From JBEISR01 sp044337705 (lineage in GTDB: Bacteria > Planctomycetota > Planctomycetia > Pirellulales > Pirellulaceae), in assembly GCA_044337705.1 (NCBI GenBank), contig JBIINB010000006.1, forward strand, positions 1-64,000: 64,000 nucleotides of DNA, written 5' to 3'. The notes beneath the pieces are model-generated. The model worked only from the letters and a program-made list of their open reading frames with translations. It did no database searches and was not told the origin of the DNA. A program made the position numbers and the translations under genes. This document shows, in pieces, positions 55,114-63,794 of this stretch (position 1 is its first letter; every line of letters starts with the position of its first letter).

Positions 55114-56211
55114 CTACTGGGGACGAACTCTCCCAGATCCTATCGGCTCGGCCGGTCCCCCTTCAGGCGGCTCGGGAACGGGTATCAGCAGTTCAAACGC
55201 TTCGTCGAACATCTTCTCCCCATAAACAAGCTCGCCCCCCTGGTGGCCTACCACCCCAACCAGCGCCGCCAGGCCCAGCAAACCTACACGCCAGATGACT
55301 CGGGACATCCTGGCACCCTCGCGCAATCCTGCCAACGCGAAGTAGCTGAGGACCGTGCTCAGGAAGGCGATGGAGACACCCAGCCAGCGGTGCCAGAAGA
55401 AGGTCGAGTCTTTGAATTGGTCCAAGGGGGTAAATGGCAGCTGGTATCCCTTCAGCTCGGCGAAAGACCAACCGGCTGCCGCCGCTGCGATGGCCCCCAG
55501 CGTCCCCAGCCAAAGGCAGACGGCGGCGAAGCGATCGGCAGATCGACCCAGCAGCAGCGAAGCTGGCACCGCCACGGCTCCCACCAGCAAGAGGGCGATC
55601 GGGAAATGGACCAAGGCGGGGTGAAAATAGCCATAGAAACGCCACAGCCTTTCGGGCCAGCTACCCGCAACGCCGCGAACCTTCGGCCCTTCCTCCTCGG
55701 GAACTCCTTGCGATTCTGGCCACTGAGCCCCCTGGTCGATCCACCACCGAATCGTCGCCAGCTCGGCCATCGTCAGCGGCTCCTCCGATACCGGAGGCAT
55801 CACCTGACTTTCCTCCGCGTCGGGATCGGCCGTCAGGTAGTCAGTCCAAAGACTAGATGCCGCCGCATCCCTGGGCTCGATGTAGCCGAGCACGGTATCG
55901 CGGTCATCAATCCGAAAATCGGCTTTGGCATCCTCAGCTCCATGGCAGCTTTGGCATCGCTTTTGAAAAATCGGCATCACGTCGCGGCGGAACTGCACCA
56001 GAGGTCCGGTGGTCTCAGTCGCACTGGTTGGTTCGGAGGATGGGCTGGCCGATGGTTCGTCCAAGGCCTTCCCCTCGATTGCAGGAGCTGCCTGCGATTC
56101 TTCCTGAGCCGTCGCCAGGGGCATTCCCAGGGGGAGCAGGAACATGCAGGACCAGAAGGCAAACAGACGGATCTGCGAAGGGAAGTCGCATGGGGTCGGG
56201 AAGCGATTCAT
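55114..56211 (-). CDS. Membrane c-type cytochrome (PSCyt1-like) with DUF2231 domain
   Basis: A 365-residue protein. After a signal peptide (FAFWSCMFLLPLGMPLATAQ) and a Ser/Pro/Glu-rich stretch comes a planctomycete-type cytochrome c domain with CQSCHG near residue 90 (haem CxxCH), followed by VMPPVSEEPLTMAELATIRWWIDQGAQWP, typical of that family. The C-terminal half has four hydrophobic segments and FHPALVHFPIALLLVGA, the DUF2231 signature with a conserved His, possibly a haem ligand. It should take part in electron transfer in the membrane. GAGGAG lies before ATG 56211. Confidence 0.9.
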   Translation of the reverse strand: MNRFPTPCDFPSQIRLFAFWSCMFLLPLGMPLATAQEESQAAPAIEGKALDEPSASPSSEPTSATETTGPLVQFRRDVMPIFQKRCQSCHGAEDAKADFRIDDRDTVLGYIEPRDAAASSLWTDYLTADPDAEESQVMPPVSEEPLTMAELATIRWWIDQGAQWPESQGVPEEEGPKVRGVAGSWPERLWRFYGYFHPALVHFPIALLLVGAVAVPASLLLGRSADRFAAVCLWLGTLGAIAAAAAGWSFAELKGYQLPFTPLDQFKDSTFFWHRWLGVSIAFLSTVLSYFALAGLREGARMSRVIWRVGLLGLAALVGVVGHQGGELVYGEKMFDEAFELLIPVPEPPEGGPAEPIGSGRVRPQ

Positions 56212-56502
56212 CGACAATACTCCTCGTGATCAGTCGATCGCTGGGAAGGCAGATTGGCTGCCTGGCTTCAAAAGCAGCAGCGGCAAAGGATTGCCCAGGC
56301 GACATCCGGTTGAGGGGGTAGGGTGGGAACGACGCAGGGGCTCGATCACTGCTCTGTGCATCGTGGTCGCTGCTCCTGGACAACCCTCATTGTGGTTCAA
56401 TCGGGAATTGGTGACTAGATCGCCCAAGCATTCGAGTCGGTTTGCGACGATCTGTCACTTGGCTCAGGATGCCCAGCAGGCAACAGGAAAATCCGACCGA
56501 TT

Positions 56503-57930
56503 TCAGGGTGTCGCCAGATGCGGACGCCCCCCCGCCAGAAAGTCGCTGAATCGATCGAGCGGACTGGTCCCAACCTGACGCGCACGCAACGCAAACAGCC
56601 GACTCCGATCGATCTGTCCATCCAGACGCAAAAGAGCCGCGATCAGGATAAGGTGGCTCCTCTGTTCCGAATCCTCTCCCTGCGACTGGAGGACTTGGCG
56701 AGCCAGTCGGTCTAGCGTCTGGTCCAAAAGCTCCCCAGATTCCTTTGGCAAATAATCCCGCAGCGATCCCCTGGGCAATTCCTCCGGTCGAATCGCAAGT
56801 CCCTGGTCCCAGGCGATGGCCAGGCGAGTGGCTGCCCAGTTGGAAGATTCACCTCGAAGTGCCCCCAGGATGGCCTGCCGAAGCCGTACCTCAGCCGGCA
56901 ACTGCTGGGCGATCGGGTCCATTCCCTGACACGCACCCCACGCCTCGTCCAGCTTCCCCTGCGCGACCAACTGGTCGAGCACTCCCACGGCCGCCTCGCG
57001 CCATGGCTTGGAGGTCGGCACGATGGTTCTTGCGATCCCTAACGCGTTATGGGGGCCTCGCGCGCCGGCAGGTGGGTAGCTGGGTGGCACCAAGCCCTCG
57101 ATCCCTTCACTGGTGCGCTCGGTTTCCAACCTATCGGGGAGCGTTCCCTCACGGCGGATTGGCGGAGGCAACTCCCCGGGCCCCTGGGTTTCCAATGGCC
57201 CCTGGGTTTCCAATGGCCCCTGGGTTTCCAATAGACTCTGGGTTTCCAGCGTTTCGCTCGAAATCGATTCCTGCGTGGCTGGGCTTCGCTTTAGGATCTC
57301 GCGGGGGCTAGGAAGAGTAGCTGGATCGGAATGCTGTGGCTCTTCGTTCGCTAGTCCCTCTCCAACCACTTCGCTCAGGAGAGAGGAAAGAATCGGTTGG
57401 TAACTGCTGCGGGGGATCGGATCGGTGGCCGAAGGTGTGATCTCCTCACCGCAGGGACAGCCACTCGATCGAGCGATCTGCGAAAAGGTGAAGGTGCTTG
57501 GGTCGATACCGGCATACTGCCACGAGGGAACTGGGCTGGAAGGGCTGGCAGGCCCTCCCATGGTCGCCGGCGCAGCGAAGACAGGGGACGCCGCGAAGAC
57601 AGGGGACGCCGCGAAGACAGGGGACGCCGCGAAGACAGGGGTAGCAGCATTTGGGAGTTGGTTTGAGCTGTCGTTCCAGAGTGTCCTGCGACTCATCCCC
57701 CACTTCCGGCTCATCCGCGGATCTTCCCCAGAAGACTCTTTGCACGCAACCACCGACAACCAGAGGATGCCCACCGTGGCGGCGCGAAGCCATCGGGAGG
57801 GGTTTTGCAGGAAGATGACCCGCTTCCTCCAGACAACCGCACCGCATCCCAATCGACCCGTAGCCCGATCGTTGCGAGGGTGTCGACCGCCCGATCCAGC
57901 TGGAAAACGCATGGTGGACTTCCTGGCCAT
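56503..57930 (-). CDS. Secreted or anchored repeat-containing protein of unknown function
   Basis: A 475-residue protein if started at ATG 57930 (MARKSTMRFPAG); a reading upstream to 58374 overlaps the ketoacyl-synthase gene and is rejected. One hydrophobic segment (WLRAATVGILWLSVVAC) lies near residue 55 and ends with a Cys, possibly a lipobox. Then come four PVFAAS units, a Pro/Ser-rich region, four ETQ(G/S)PL units, and a C-terminal domain of about 170 residues, helix-rich with charged and Leu residues (QLVAQGKLDEAWGACQGM). The C-terminal domain may be tetratricopeptide-like. No family is recognised. Confidence 0.7.
   Translation of the reverse strand: MARKSTMRFPAGSGGRHPRNDRATGRLGCGAVVWRKRVIFLQNPSRWLRAATVGILWLSVVACKESSGEDPRMSRKWGMSRRTLWNDSSNQLPNAATPVFAASPVFAASPVFAASPVFAAPATMGGPASPSSPVPSWQYAGIDPSTFTFSQIARSSGCPCGEEITPSATDPIPRSSYQPILSSLLSEVVGEGLANEEPQHSDPATLPSPREILKRSPATQESISSETLETQSLLETQGPLETQGPLETQGPGELPPPIRREGTLPDRLETERTSEGIEGLVPPSYPPAGARGPHNALGIARTIVPTSKPWREAAVGVLDQLVAQGKLDEAWGACQGMDPIAQQLPAEVRLRQAILGALRGESSNWAATRLAIAWDQGLAIRPEELPRGSLRDYLPKESGELLDQTLDRLARQVLQSQGEDSEQRSHLILIAALLRLDGQIDRSRLFALRARQVGTSPLDRFSDFLAGGRPHLATP
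57181..57252. repeat. In-frame tandem repeat, four 18-bp units
   Basis: CCCCTGGGTTTCCAATGG is repeated from 57181; two copies are identical, the third has one change and the fourth is diverged. It encodes ETQGPL-type units on the minus strand. Being a multiple of three bases, unit gain or loss would keep the frame. Confidence 0.9.
57572..57643. repeat. In-frame tandem repeat, four 18-bp units
   Basis: GCCGCGAAGACAGGGGAC is repeated four times, with small differences only in the edge copies. It encodes PVFAAS units on the minus strand. The near identity suggests recent expansion. Confidence 0.9.
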
Positions 57931-58204
57931 ATGAGCCAGCCTTATGAGCAGTTTGGAACGCCGGGGTGTGCACCGACCGCCGGTTCGTTCTCCTGTCGGT
58001 CGGAACGACACACTCCCTTGGATTGGCATCCGCCTCCGTTTTCCGACAAAAAAGAAATCTCTGGTTGGGATTTCTCTCGACGTAACGGCAAAACAGCCCG
58101 ATGTCGGGCTTGTGGAACAAAAGAAAATCGCGGTAAATGAATGGGTTGGGGGGCCCGTGCGGTCAAGGTGGCTTTTACGATTCGGCAAAGGATGAGCGAT
58201 CGGC

Positions 58205-59518
58205 ATGTCGCAGCGCGTAGTTGTCACTGGCGTCGGGGTCGTCAGCCCGATCGGATGCAATCCCGATTCGTTTTGGGCTGCACTGTGTGCAAACCGCAGT
58301 GGGATCGGCCCTTTGGGCTCGATTCCCAAAGGGATCCTGCAGGTCCAGTGCGGCGCCGAAGCGAGGGAGTTCACCGGACAGATCGATCAGTTCGGGCCGA
58401 TGGAAAAAGGGCTGGAGCGACAGATTCGCAAGGGCCAGAAGGTCATGTGTCGGGAGATTGAAATGGGGGTGGCCGCCTGCCAATGGGCCCTCCATGACTG
58501 TGGGCTGGATGCCAGCAAGCGCGATCCTCAGCGCACCGGAATTGTTTACGGATCCGACTATATCCTGACGCGTCCGGAGGAATTCTCCGACGGGATCGCC
58601 GCTTGCCACGACGAGCAGGGGCAATTTCATATCGAACAGTGGCCTTCCCATGGCCTCCCGAAGCTCAATCCCTTGTGGCTGCTGAAGTACCTGCCGAACA
58701 TGCCGGCCAGTCACGTAGCCATTTACAACGATCTTCGGGGACCTAGCAATTCGTTGACGGTGCGGGAGGCGAGCAATGATCTGGCGATTGCCGAAGCGGC
58801 AGCGGTCATCCGGCGTGGTGCAGCCGACTGCATGCTGGCCGGTTCGACAGGAAGCCTGGTCCATCCCGTCCGCTCCCTCCATGTCGAAGGACAAGTACGC
58901 CTAGCAGGCGATCGGCCCGACCCGACCAAAATGTCCCGCCCCTTTCAGATCGATCGCGATGGGATCGTTCTGGGAGAAGGTGCTGCAGCCTTTGTGCTGG
59001 AGTCGCTGGAGCATGCCAAAAGGCGAGGTGCTCCCATCTATGCGGAGCTTGTCGCCACCGCCGCTCACCAAGTTGGACCACGCCCCAACCGCGACCAGTT
59101 CCGGGAGGCCACTCGCCTGACGATTCAGAACCTTCTGCGGCCGCTCAACCACCAGCTTCCCGATGGCTGGCACCTGCACGCCTGCGGTCGCAGCGACCCC
59201 CAAACCGATCTTTCCGAATCGCTGGGAATGGCCGATGCTCTTGGCGACCGGCTGCGGCATAGCCCTGTCTTTTGCGGCAAAGGACTCTTCGGAAACCTCG
59301 GCGGTGGGTCGGGGGCCGTTGAAGTGGCAGCCTCGCTCATGGCCCTGCGAAATCAACAGTTCTTCCCCACACCCAATCGCGACCAACCCGACCCCCAAAT
59401 CCCGCTTCGCCTCGCCGATGGTTCTCAATCCGATCAGGCCACCGCAGGCTTCCTCCACTGGAGTTTCTCCATGCAGGGACAGTGCAGCGGCGTTGCCTTC
59501 CGGCGCTACACCGAATAA
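58205..59518 (+). CDS. Ketoacyl-synthase homologue lacking the catalytic triad
   Basis: A 437-residue protein of the FabF/KAS II fold. VVVTGVGVVSPIGC at the start, RPFQIDRDGIVLGEGAAAFVLESLEHA in the middle and GKGLFGNLGGGSGAVEVAAS near the end match the family without large gaps. The nucleophile Cys expected eight residues after RGP is Glu188 (RGPSNSLTVREAS), the first active-site His (usually AHG) is Cys327 (HACGRSD), and the second (usually KGH) is Leu361. No condensation is expected. The loss of Cys resembles chain-length factors (KS-beta) of type II polyketide synthases, which use Gln there. It heads the fab cluster and could form a heterodimer with the normal FabF at 62553. Confidence 0.9.
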   Translation: MSQRVVVTGVGVVSPIGCNPDSFWAALCANRSGIGPLGSIPKGILQVQCGAEAREFTGQIDQFGPMEKGLERQIRKGQKVMCREIEMGVAACQWALHDCGLDASKRDPQRTGIVYGSDYILTRPEEFSDGIAACHDEQGQFHIEQWPSHGLPKLNPLWLLKYLPNMPASHVAIYNDLRGPSNSLTVREASNDLAIAEAAAVIRRGAADCMLAGSTGSLVHPVRSLHVEGQVRLAGDRPDPTKMSRPFQIDRDGIVLGEGAAAFVLESLEHAKRRGAPIYAELVATAAHQVGPRPNRDQFREATRLTIQNLLRPLNHQLPDGWHLHACGRSDPQTDLSESLGMADALGDRLRHSPVFCGKGLFGNLGGGSGAVEVAASLMALRNQQFFPTPNRDQPDPQIPLRLADGSQSDQATAGFLHWSFSMQGQCSGVAFRRYTE

Positions 59519-59725
59519 AACCCCCACAAGAAGGGTGGTACTCCAGCGACTGGGTGTGGTCGTTTTATGGGTTGACGGAATTCGGCTGGGAATTTAATCT
59601 TCCAAACCATAGAAATAGGTGCTCGGTAGCCGATTCCAGGTAGTCTCCTGGGATTGGACTTCCCAGTTTTACTTCACGACCAGACTGGCATTGACGTCCG
59701 CAAGGGGCGTCCGAGGCGAATTACC

Positions 59726-59908
59726 ATGGCGGTTCCCAAGCGGCGTCACTCCAATTCCCGAAGCAACAAGCGACGGTCGCACCATCACAAGCGACCCAAG
59801 CAGTTGACCGCTTGCACCAAGTGCAGCTACGTCGTTCCGACTCATACGATTTGCCCCAAGTGCGGTACCTACATGAATCGCACGGTGGTGGAGATGAGCG
59901 CCGAGTAG
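59726..59908 (+). CDS. rpmF: 50S ribosomal protein L32
   Basis: A 60-residue ribosomal protein. It begins MAVPKRRHSNSRSNKRRSHH, the typical basic L32 start, and has a CxxC-CxxC zinc ribbon (CTKCSYVVPTHTICPKCGTYM). Start ATG 59726 gives exactly the family length; upstream codons in frame are not part of it. In many bacteria rpmF lies beside fatty acid genes with plsX and fabH, as here except that these two are missing. Confidence 0.97.
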   Translation: MAVPKRRHSNSRSNKRRSHHHKRPKQLTACTKCSYVVPTHTICPKCGTYMNRTVVEMSAE

Positions 59909-60216
59909 TTGGTTGGGGCAGTTGAGGGAAGATCCCCCATTCTGTCTTGGCTCGATGCGCGTGTTGGTTTACGTACTCCGCGGATCGTTGCGCTTCGTTC
60001 CGCCTCTTCGACAGCGATGTCGGTCTTCCAGTCTGCGGTGAATTCCTCTGCCGACACGTGCGAAGATGGTCGGTTCCCTCAGACAGCCGTTCCTTTCCCA
60101 CCGACATGGCATCCTTCTGGATGTATGGATCGCTGGACTTTGGAAAGGGGCAACCGAATCGATCGGACCCGTGTGTCGCTGAGGACCTATCCGAGTTCTA
60201 TGGGAAGCGAAATGGA
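59909..60216. other. Gap between rpmF and fabD
   Basis: About 308 bases without a supported gene. In many bacteria plsX and fabH stand here. I see no remnant of either. An open frame joined to the fabD start runs through part of this gap but has no resemblance to a known sequence. Confidence 0.5.
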
Positions 60217-61140
60217 ATGACAGGTCATGTGCTTCTTTTTCCCGGTCAGGGAGCCCAGATGATTGGGATGGGCTCTGGGATCGTTTCCAGGTCAGCGCGT
60301 GCCGCCGAGCTGTTTGCCGACGCCGAGAGGATTCTTGGTTACGACCTTCTGAAGCTTTGCGTGGATGGACCCGAAACCCAGCTTCACGCAACTCAGTACA
60401 GCCAGCCAGCTCTGTTTGTTCATTCCATTGCGTGCCTGGAAGCCAAGCGTCAGGAATCGCCAGAGTGGGACTCCCAATTGGTCGCCGTTGCGGGCCTGAG
60501 CCTGGGTGAGTATTCGGCTTTGGTCGCTGCGGGTGCCGTCGATTTTGAGGATGCATTGCGCTTGGTCGACGCTCGAGGTAAAGCGATGCAGCAGGCTGCC
60601 GACCAGGTGGCCAGTGGCATGGCGAGTGTTCTTGGATTGGATGCCGCTCAGGTGGCAAGCCTCTGCCAGACCGCTCGCCTGCCCGGGCAACTGCTTCAGC
60701 CCGCCAACTGGCTTTGTCCTGGAAATACCGCAATTTCCGGCCATCTGGAGTCGCTGCTGGCCAGTGAGTCGCTGGCGCAGCAGATGGGAGCGATCAAATG
60801 GATACGGCTGCAGGTGGCAGGTGCCTTCCACACCGCGCTGATGGAGTCAGCGGTTGAGCAATTGCAGTCAGCCCTTCGCCAGACCCCCTTCAAGCACTCC
60901 CGCGTTCCCGTCGTTTCCAATGTCGATGGCAGGTCGCACCAGAGTCCCGAGGAGTTTCGGGAATTGCTCGCCAGACAGGTCGCCTCCCCGGTGCTTTGGG
61001 AATCCTCGCTGCGGCATCTGCTTAGCCTGTCGCCCGACTGCTTCTATGAGGTAGGGGTCGGACGTGTCCTGGCAGGAACTTTGAAAAGAATCGAGCGCAA
61101 GGTGGTTTGCCATAGTCTGGGGGATGAACCATCGACTTAA
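60217..61140 (+). CDS. fabD: Malonyl-CoA:ACP transacylase
   Basis: A 307-residue enzyme that transfers malonyl groups to acyl carrier protein. MTGHVLLFPGQGAQMIGMG starts the protein. The nucleophile Ser is in AVAGLSLGEYSALVAAGA, and the His in VAGAFHTALM. TPFKHSRVPVVSNVDG is conserved late in the sequence. The start fits the family; the longer in-frame reading upstream is rejected. fabG follows 94 bases downstream. Confidence 0.96.
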   Translation: MTGHVLLFPGQGAQMIGMGSGIVSRSARAAELFADAERILGYDLLKLCVDGPETQLHATQYSQPALFVHSIACLEAKRQESPEWDSQLVAVAGLSLGEYSALVAAGAVDFEDALRLVDARGKAMQQAADQVASGMASVLGLDAAQVASLCQTARLPGQLLQPANWLCPGNTAISGHLESLLASESLAQQMGAIKWIRLQVAGAFHTALMESAVEQLQSALRQTPFKHSRVPVVSNVDGRSHQSPEEFRELLARQVASPVLWESSLRHLLSLSPDCFYEVGVGRVLAGTLKRIERKVVCHSLGDEPST

Positions 61141-61233
61141 GCTTCCCAAAGGTCGGTCCGATGGGACATCATGGGCAGATACCAATCACGGGATCCGACG
61201 ACTTCCATTTGACATTTAGGATGGTAAACAACA

Positions 61234-62022
61234 ATGAGCGACACCAAGGGACTGGTCCCCAAGGAATTGGGATTGAGCGCCGAGCTAGGTGGACAGATCG
61301 CGATGGTCACCGGCGCCTCGCAAGGGTTAGGCAAGGCGATCGCGCTGCGATTGGGGCAGTGTGGTGCAAAGGTTTTCTGCATCGCCCGCAATGCATCGAA
61401 ACTCGCCGAGACGGTTCAGGCGATTCAGGCTTTTCCGGGTGGTCAGGCAGAGGCGGTTGCCTGTGACGTGACAGATCGGGAAGCGGTTGCCAGCCTCTTC
61501 CAGCAATGGGAGGATCGAGGCGAGCGGCTGGATATCCTCGTCAACAATGCGGGGATCACCCGCGACACCCTACTGCCGGTCATGACCGACGACCAGTGGG
61601 ACCAGGTGCTGGCATCCAATCTGACCAGCTGCTTTCTCTTCAGCCGTGCCGCTGCCCGCCTGATGATGCGACAGCGTTACGGAAGAATCATCAATATCTC
61701 CAGCGTTTCCGGACTGATCGGCAACCCAGGTCAAACCAACTACTCGGCCACCAAGGCCGGCATGATCGGCCTGACTCGCTCTCTGAGCAAGGAGCTGGCC
61801 AAGCGGAAGGTCACCGTCAATGCGGTCGCTCCCGGGTTCATCGCCAGTGAAATGACCGAGACGCTGGGAGAGGAAATCCTTGCGAAAGTCAAGGAACGGA
61901 TCCCGGCGGCGCGGATCGGCACTGCGGACGATGTCGCCGCCTGCGTTCTTTTCCTTGCATCCCCGGCCGCCAGCTATGTCACCGGTCAGGTACTCACCGT
62001 CGATGGCGGCATGACCGGCTGA
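61234..62022 (+). CDS. fabG: 3-oxoacyl-ACP reductase
   Basis: A 262-residue short-chain dehydrogenase that reduces 3-ketoacyl-ACP with NADPH. The cofactor motif is VTGASQGLGKAIALRLG, NNAGITRD follows, and the catalytic Ser-Tyr-Lys are in INISSVSGLIGNPGQTNYSATKAG. The C-terminus has ASYVTGQVLTVDGGMTG, typical of FabG. The N-terminal 18 residues before the fold are slightly longer than usual. It lies between fabD and acpP. Confidence 0.96.
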   Translation: MSDTKGLVPKELGLSAELGGQIAMVTGASQGLGKAIALRLGQCGAKVFCIARNASKLAETVQAIQAFPGGQAEAVACDVTDREAVASLFQQWEDRGERLDILVNNAGITRDTLLPVMTDDQWDQVLASNLTSCFLFSRAAARLMMRQRYGRIINISSVSGLIGNPGQTNYSATKAGMIGLTRSLSKELAKRKVTVNAVAPGFIASEMTETLGEEILAKVKERIPAARIGTADDVAACVLFLASPAASYVTGQVLTVDGGMTG

Positions 62023-62284
62023 TGGCCTCTGGCCACCTCCGAAACTTAGGAACCGGAAAGATTTTCCCAGGTTGACTGGCCGAAAGCACCCTATCCGCCT
62101 TCATGCCTTGACCTGGTTTGCTAAAATCCTCTATCTTTGCGACCGCAGCGGATCGGGGAAATGGTAGGGCGAAGGATCTCTTTCGACTCCTTTTGCCTCG
62201 GACCCTGCGGAAGCAGGAGCGATTCCTGCGAATTGGAATAAGCATTCACCCACGAGTTGTCTTTTTGCGGAGGGAGTTCCTTTT

Positions 62285-62521
62285 ATGGCGACCATTGAGG
62301 AACGCGTCATCAAGATTGTTTCTGAACAGTTGGGCGTCGAGACAGATAAGATCAAGCCAGAGACCCATTTCGTCAACGATCTGGGCGCTGACTCTCTCGA
62401 CACCGTCGAACTGGTGATGGAACTGGAGAGCGAATTCGACATCAGTATCCCGGAAGAAGCGGCGGAGAAAATCCAACGCGTCGGCGAAGCTGTCGACTAC
62501 ATCGAAAAGCATCAGAACTGA
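62285..62521 (+). CDS. acpP: Acyl carrier protein
   Basis: A 78-residue acidic helical protein that carries acyl chains on a 4'-phosphopantetheine arm. The modification Ser is in DLGADSLDTVELVMELE. Length and sequence are standard. GGAGGGAG directly before the ATG is one of the strongest ribosome binding sites in the window, consistent with high expression. It is preceded by a 262-base gap that may hold its own promoter, and fabF begins 31 bases after its stop. Confidence 0.98.
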   Translation: MATIEERVIKIVSEQLGVETDKIKPETHFVNDLGADSLDTVELVMELESEFDISIPEEAAEKIQRVGEAVDYIEKHQN

Positions 62522-62552
62522 CGCGATCGGTGTTGGGGACTGAGTGGACCAA

Positions 62553-63794
62553 ATGAAGCGTCGAGTTGTGATCACCGGACTTGGGGTTGTCACACCCTTG
62601 GGGTGCGATGTCCCAATGCTCTGGAATAAGATTCTGGCTGGTGACAGCGGCATTCATCCGCTGACCATTCGGCCCACAGAAAACCACAAGGTTCGATTCG
62701 GCGGAGACATTCCCGATTTCGACCCGAGCGGCATCGTTGACGCCAAAGAAGTGAAACGGCTCGATCGTTTCACTCTCTTTGCCATGGTTGCCGCTCATCA
62801 TGCCATCCGCGACTCCGGGATTTCATTCGATCGCGAAGACCCTTACCGGTGCGGTGTCATCATCGGTTCGGGGATCGGTGGTCTGAATGAAATCGAAGAC
62901 CAGATGGAACGACTTTTTGCCAAGGGGCCGGATCGAGTCAGTCCGTTCACCATCCCCAAGATGATGCTCAATGCGGCCGGTGGCAACGTCGCGATCAGCT
63001 ATGGCTTGCGAGGACCGAATTTCGCCGTAGCCACCGCCTGCGCCAGCGCCACCAACGCGATGGGAGACGCACTGAAGTATCTTCAGACCGGTGATGCCGA
63101 CGTGATTGTCACCGGGGGTAGCGAAGCAGCCATCACGGCGATGGGACTGGCTGGCTTTGCCAACATGAAAGCGCTTTCGACAAGAAGCGATTCACCTCGA
63201 GAGGCAAGTCGCCCCTTTGATCTGCAAAGGGATGGCTTCGTCCTAGCGGAGGGTGCCGGCATTCTGGTCTTTGAAGATCTGGAGCATGCGCGGCAACGAG
63301 GCGCCAGAATCTATGCCGAAGTGATAGGGTTTGGCGCTAGCTGCGATGCAGGGCACATCACGCAACCGGATCCCTTGGGGACTGGGGCCGCGCGTGCCAT
63401 GAGCAACGCGCTGCGGAGCGCCGGGATCGACGCCTCCCAGGTCGACTACATCAACGCTCACGGCACCAGCACGCCGCTGGGGGACAAAGCGGAGACGCAG
63501 GCGATCAAAGCAGTCTACGGGGAATCGGCCAGCAAAGTTTCCATCTCCAGCACCAAAGGTCACCTTGGGCACTCTCTGGGTGCCAGCGGTGGCATCGAAA
63601 TGGTGCTCGCCGTGAAAAGTGTTTTCCACAATCTGGTCCCACCCACCATCAATCTGACCGACCCGGATCCCGAGTGCGATTTGGACTACACACCGCTGAC
63701 TCCCAAAGAACGCGTGGTGCATATCGCCATGAACAACAGCTTTGGATTCGGCGGGCACAACGCCAGTATTCTCTGCAGCAAGTTCACCGGTTAA
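62553..63794 (+). CDS. fabF: 3-oxoacyl-ACP synthase II
   Basis: A 413-residue KAS II enzyme that elongates acyl chains. The full triad is present: Cys in GPNFAVATACASATNAMG, His in YINAHGTSTPLGDKAET, and His in STKGHLGHSLGASGG. RPFDLQRDGFVLAEGAGILVFEDLEHA is the conserved middle part. ATG 62553 is preferred; a GTG three codons upstream is also possible. With acpP it forms a common pair. The homologue at 58205 lacks all three of these residues. Confidence 0.97.
   Translation: MKRRVVITGLGVVTPLGCDVPMLWNKILAGDSGIHPLTIRPTENHKVRFGGDIPDFDPSGIVDAKEVKRLDRFTLFAMVAAHHAIRDSGISFDREDPYRCGVIIGSGIGGLNEIEDQMERLFAKGPDRVSPFTIPKMMLNAAGGNVAISYGLRGPNFAVATACASATNAMGDALKYLQTGDADVIVTGGSEAAITAMGLAGFANMKALSTRSDSPREASRPFDLQRDGFVLAEGAGILVFEDLEHARQRGARIYAEVIGFGASCDAGHITQPDPLGTGAARAMSNALRSAGIDASQVDYINAHGTSTPLGDKAETQAIKAVYGESASKVSISSTKGHLGHSLGASGGIEMVLAVKSVFHNLVPPTINLTDPDPECDLDYTPLTPKERVVHIAMNNSFGFGGHNASILCSKFTG

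Noticed and set aside
57931..58374. Upstream extension of the minus-strand repeat protein gene
   Set aside because: It overlaps the start of the ketoacyl-synthase homologue and is low-complexity.
59947..60216. N-terminal extension of FabD by 90 codons
   Set aside because: The family starts at MTGHVLLFPGQG; the extension has no resemblance to known FabD sequences.
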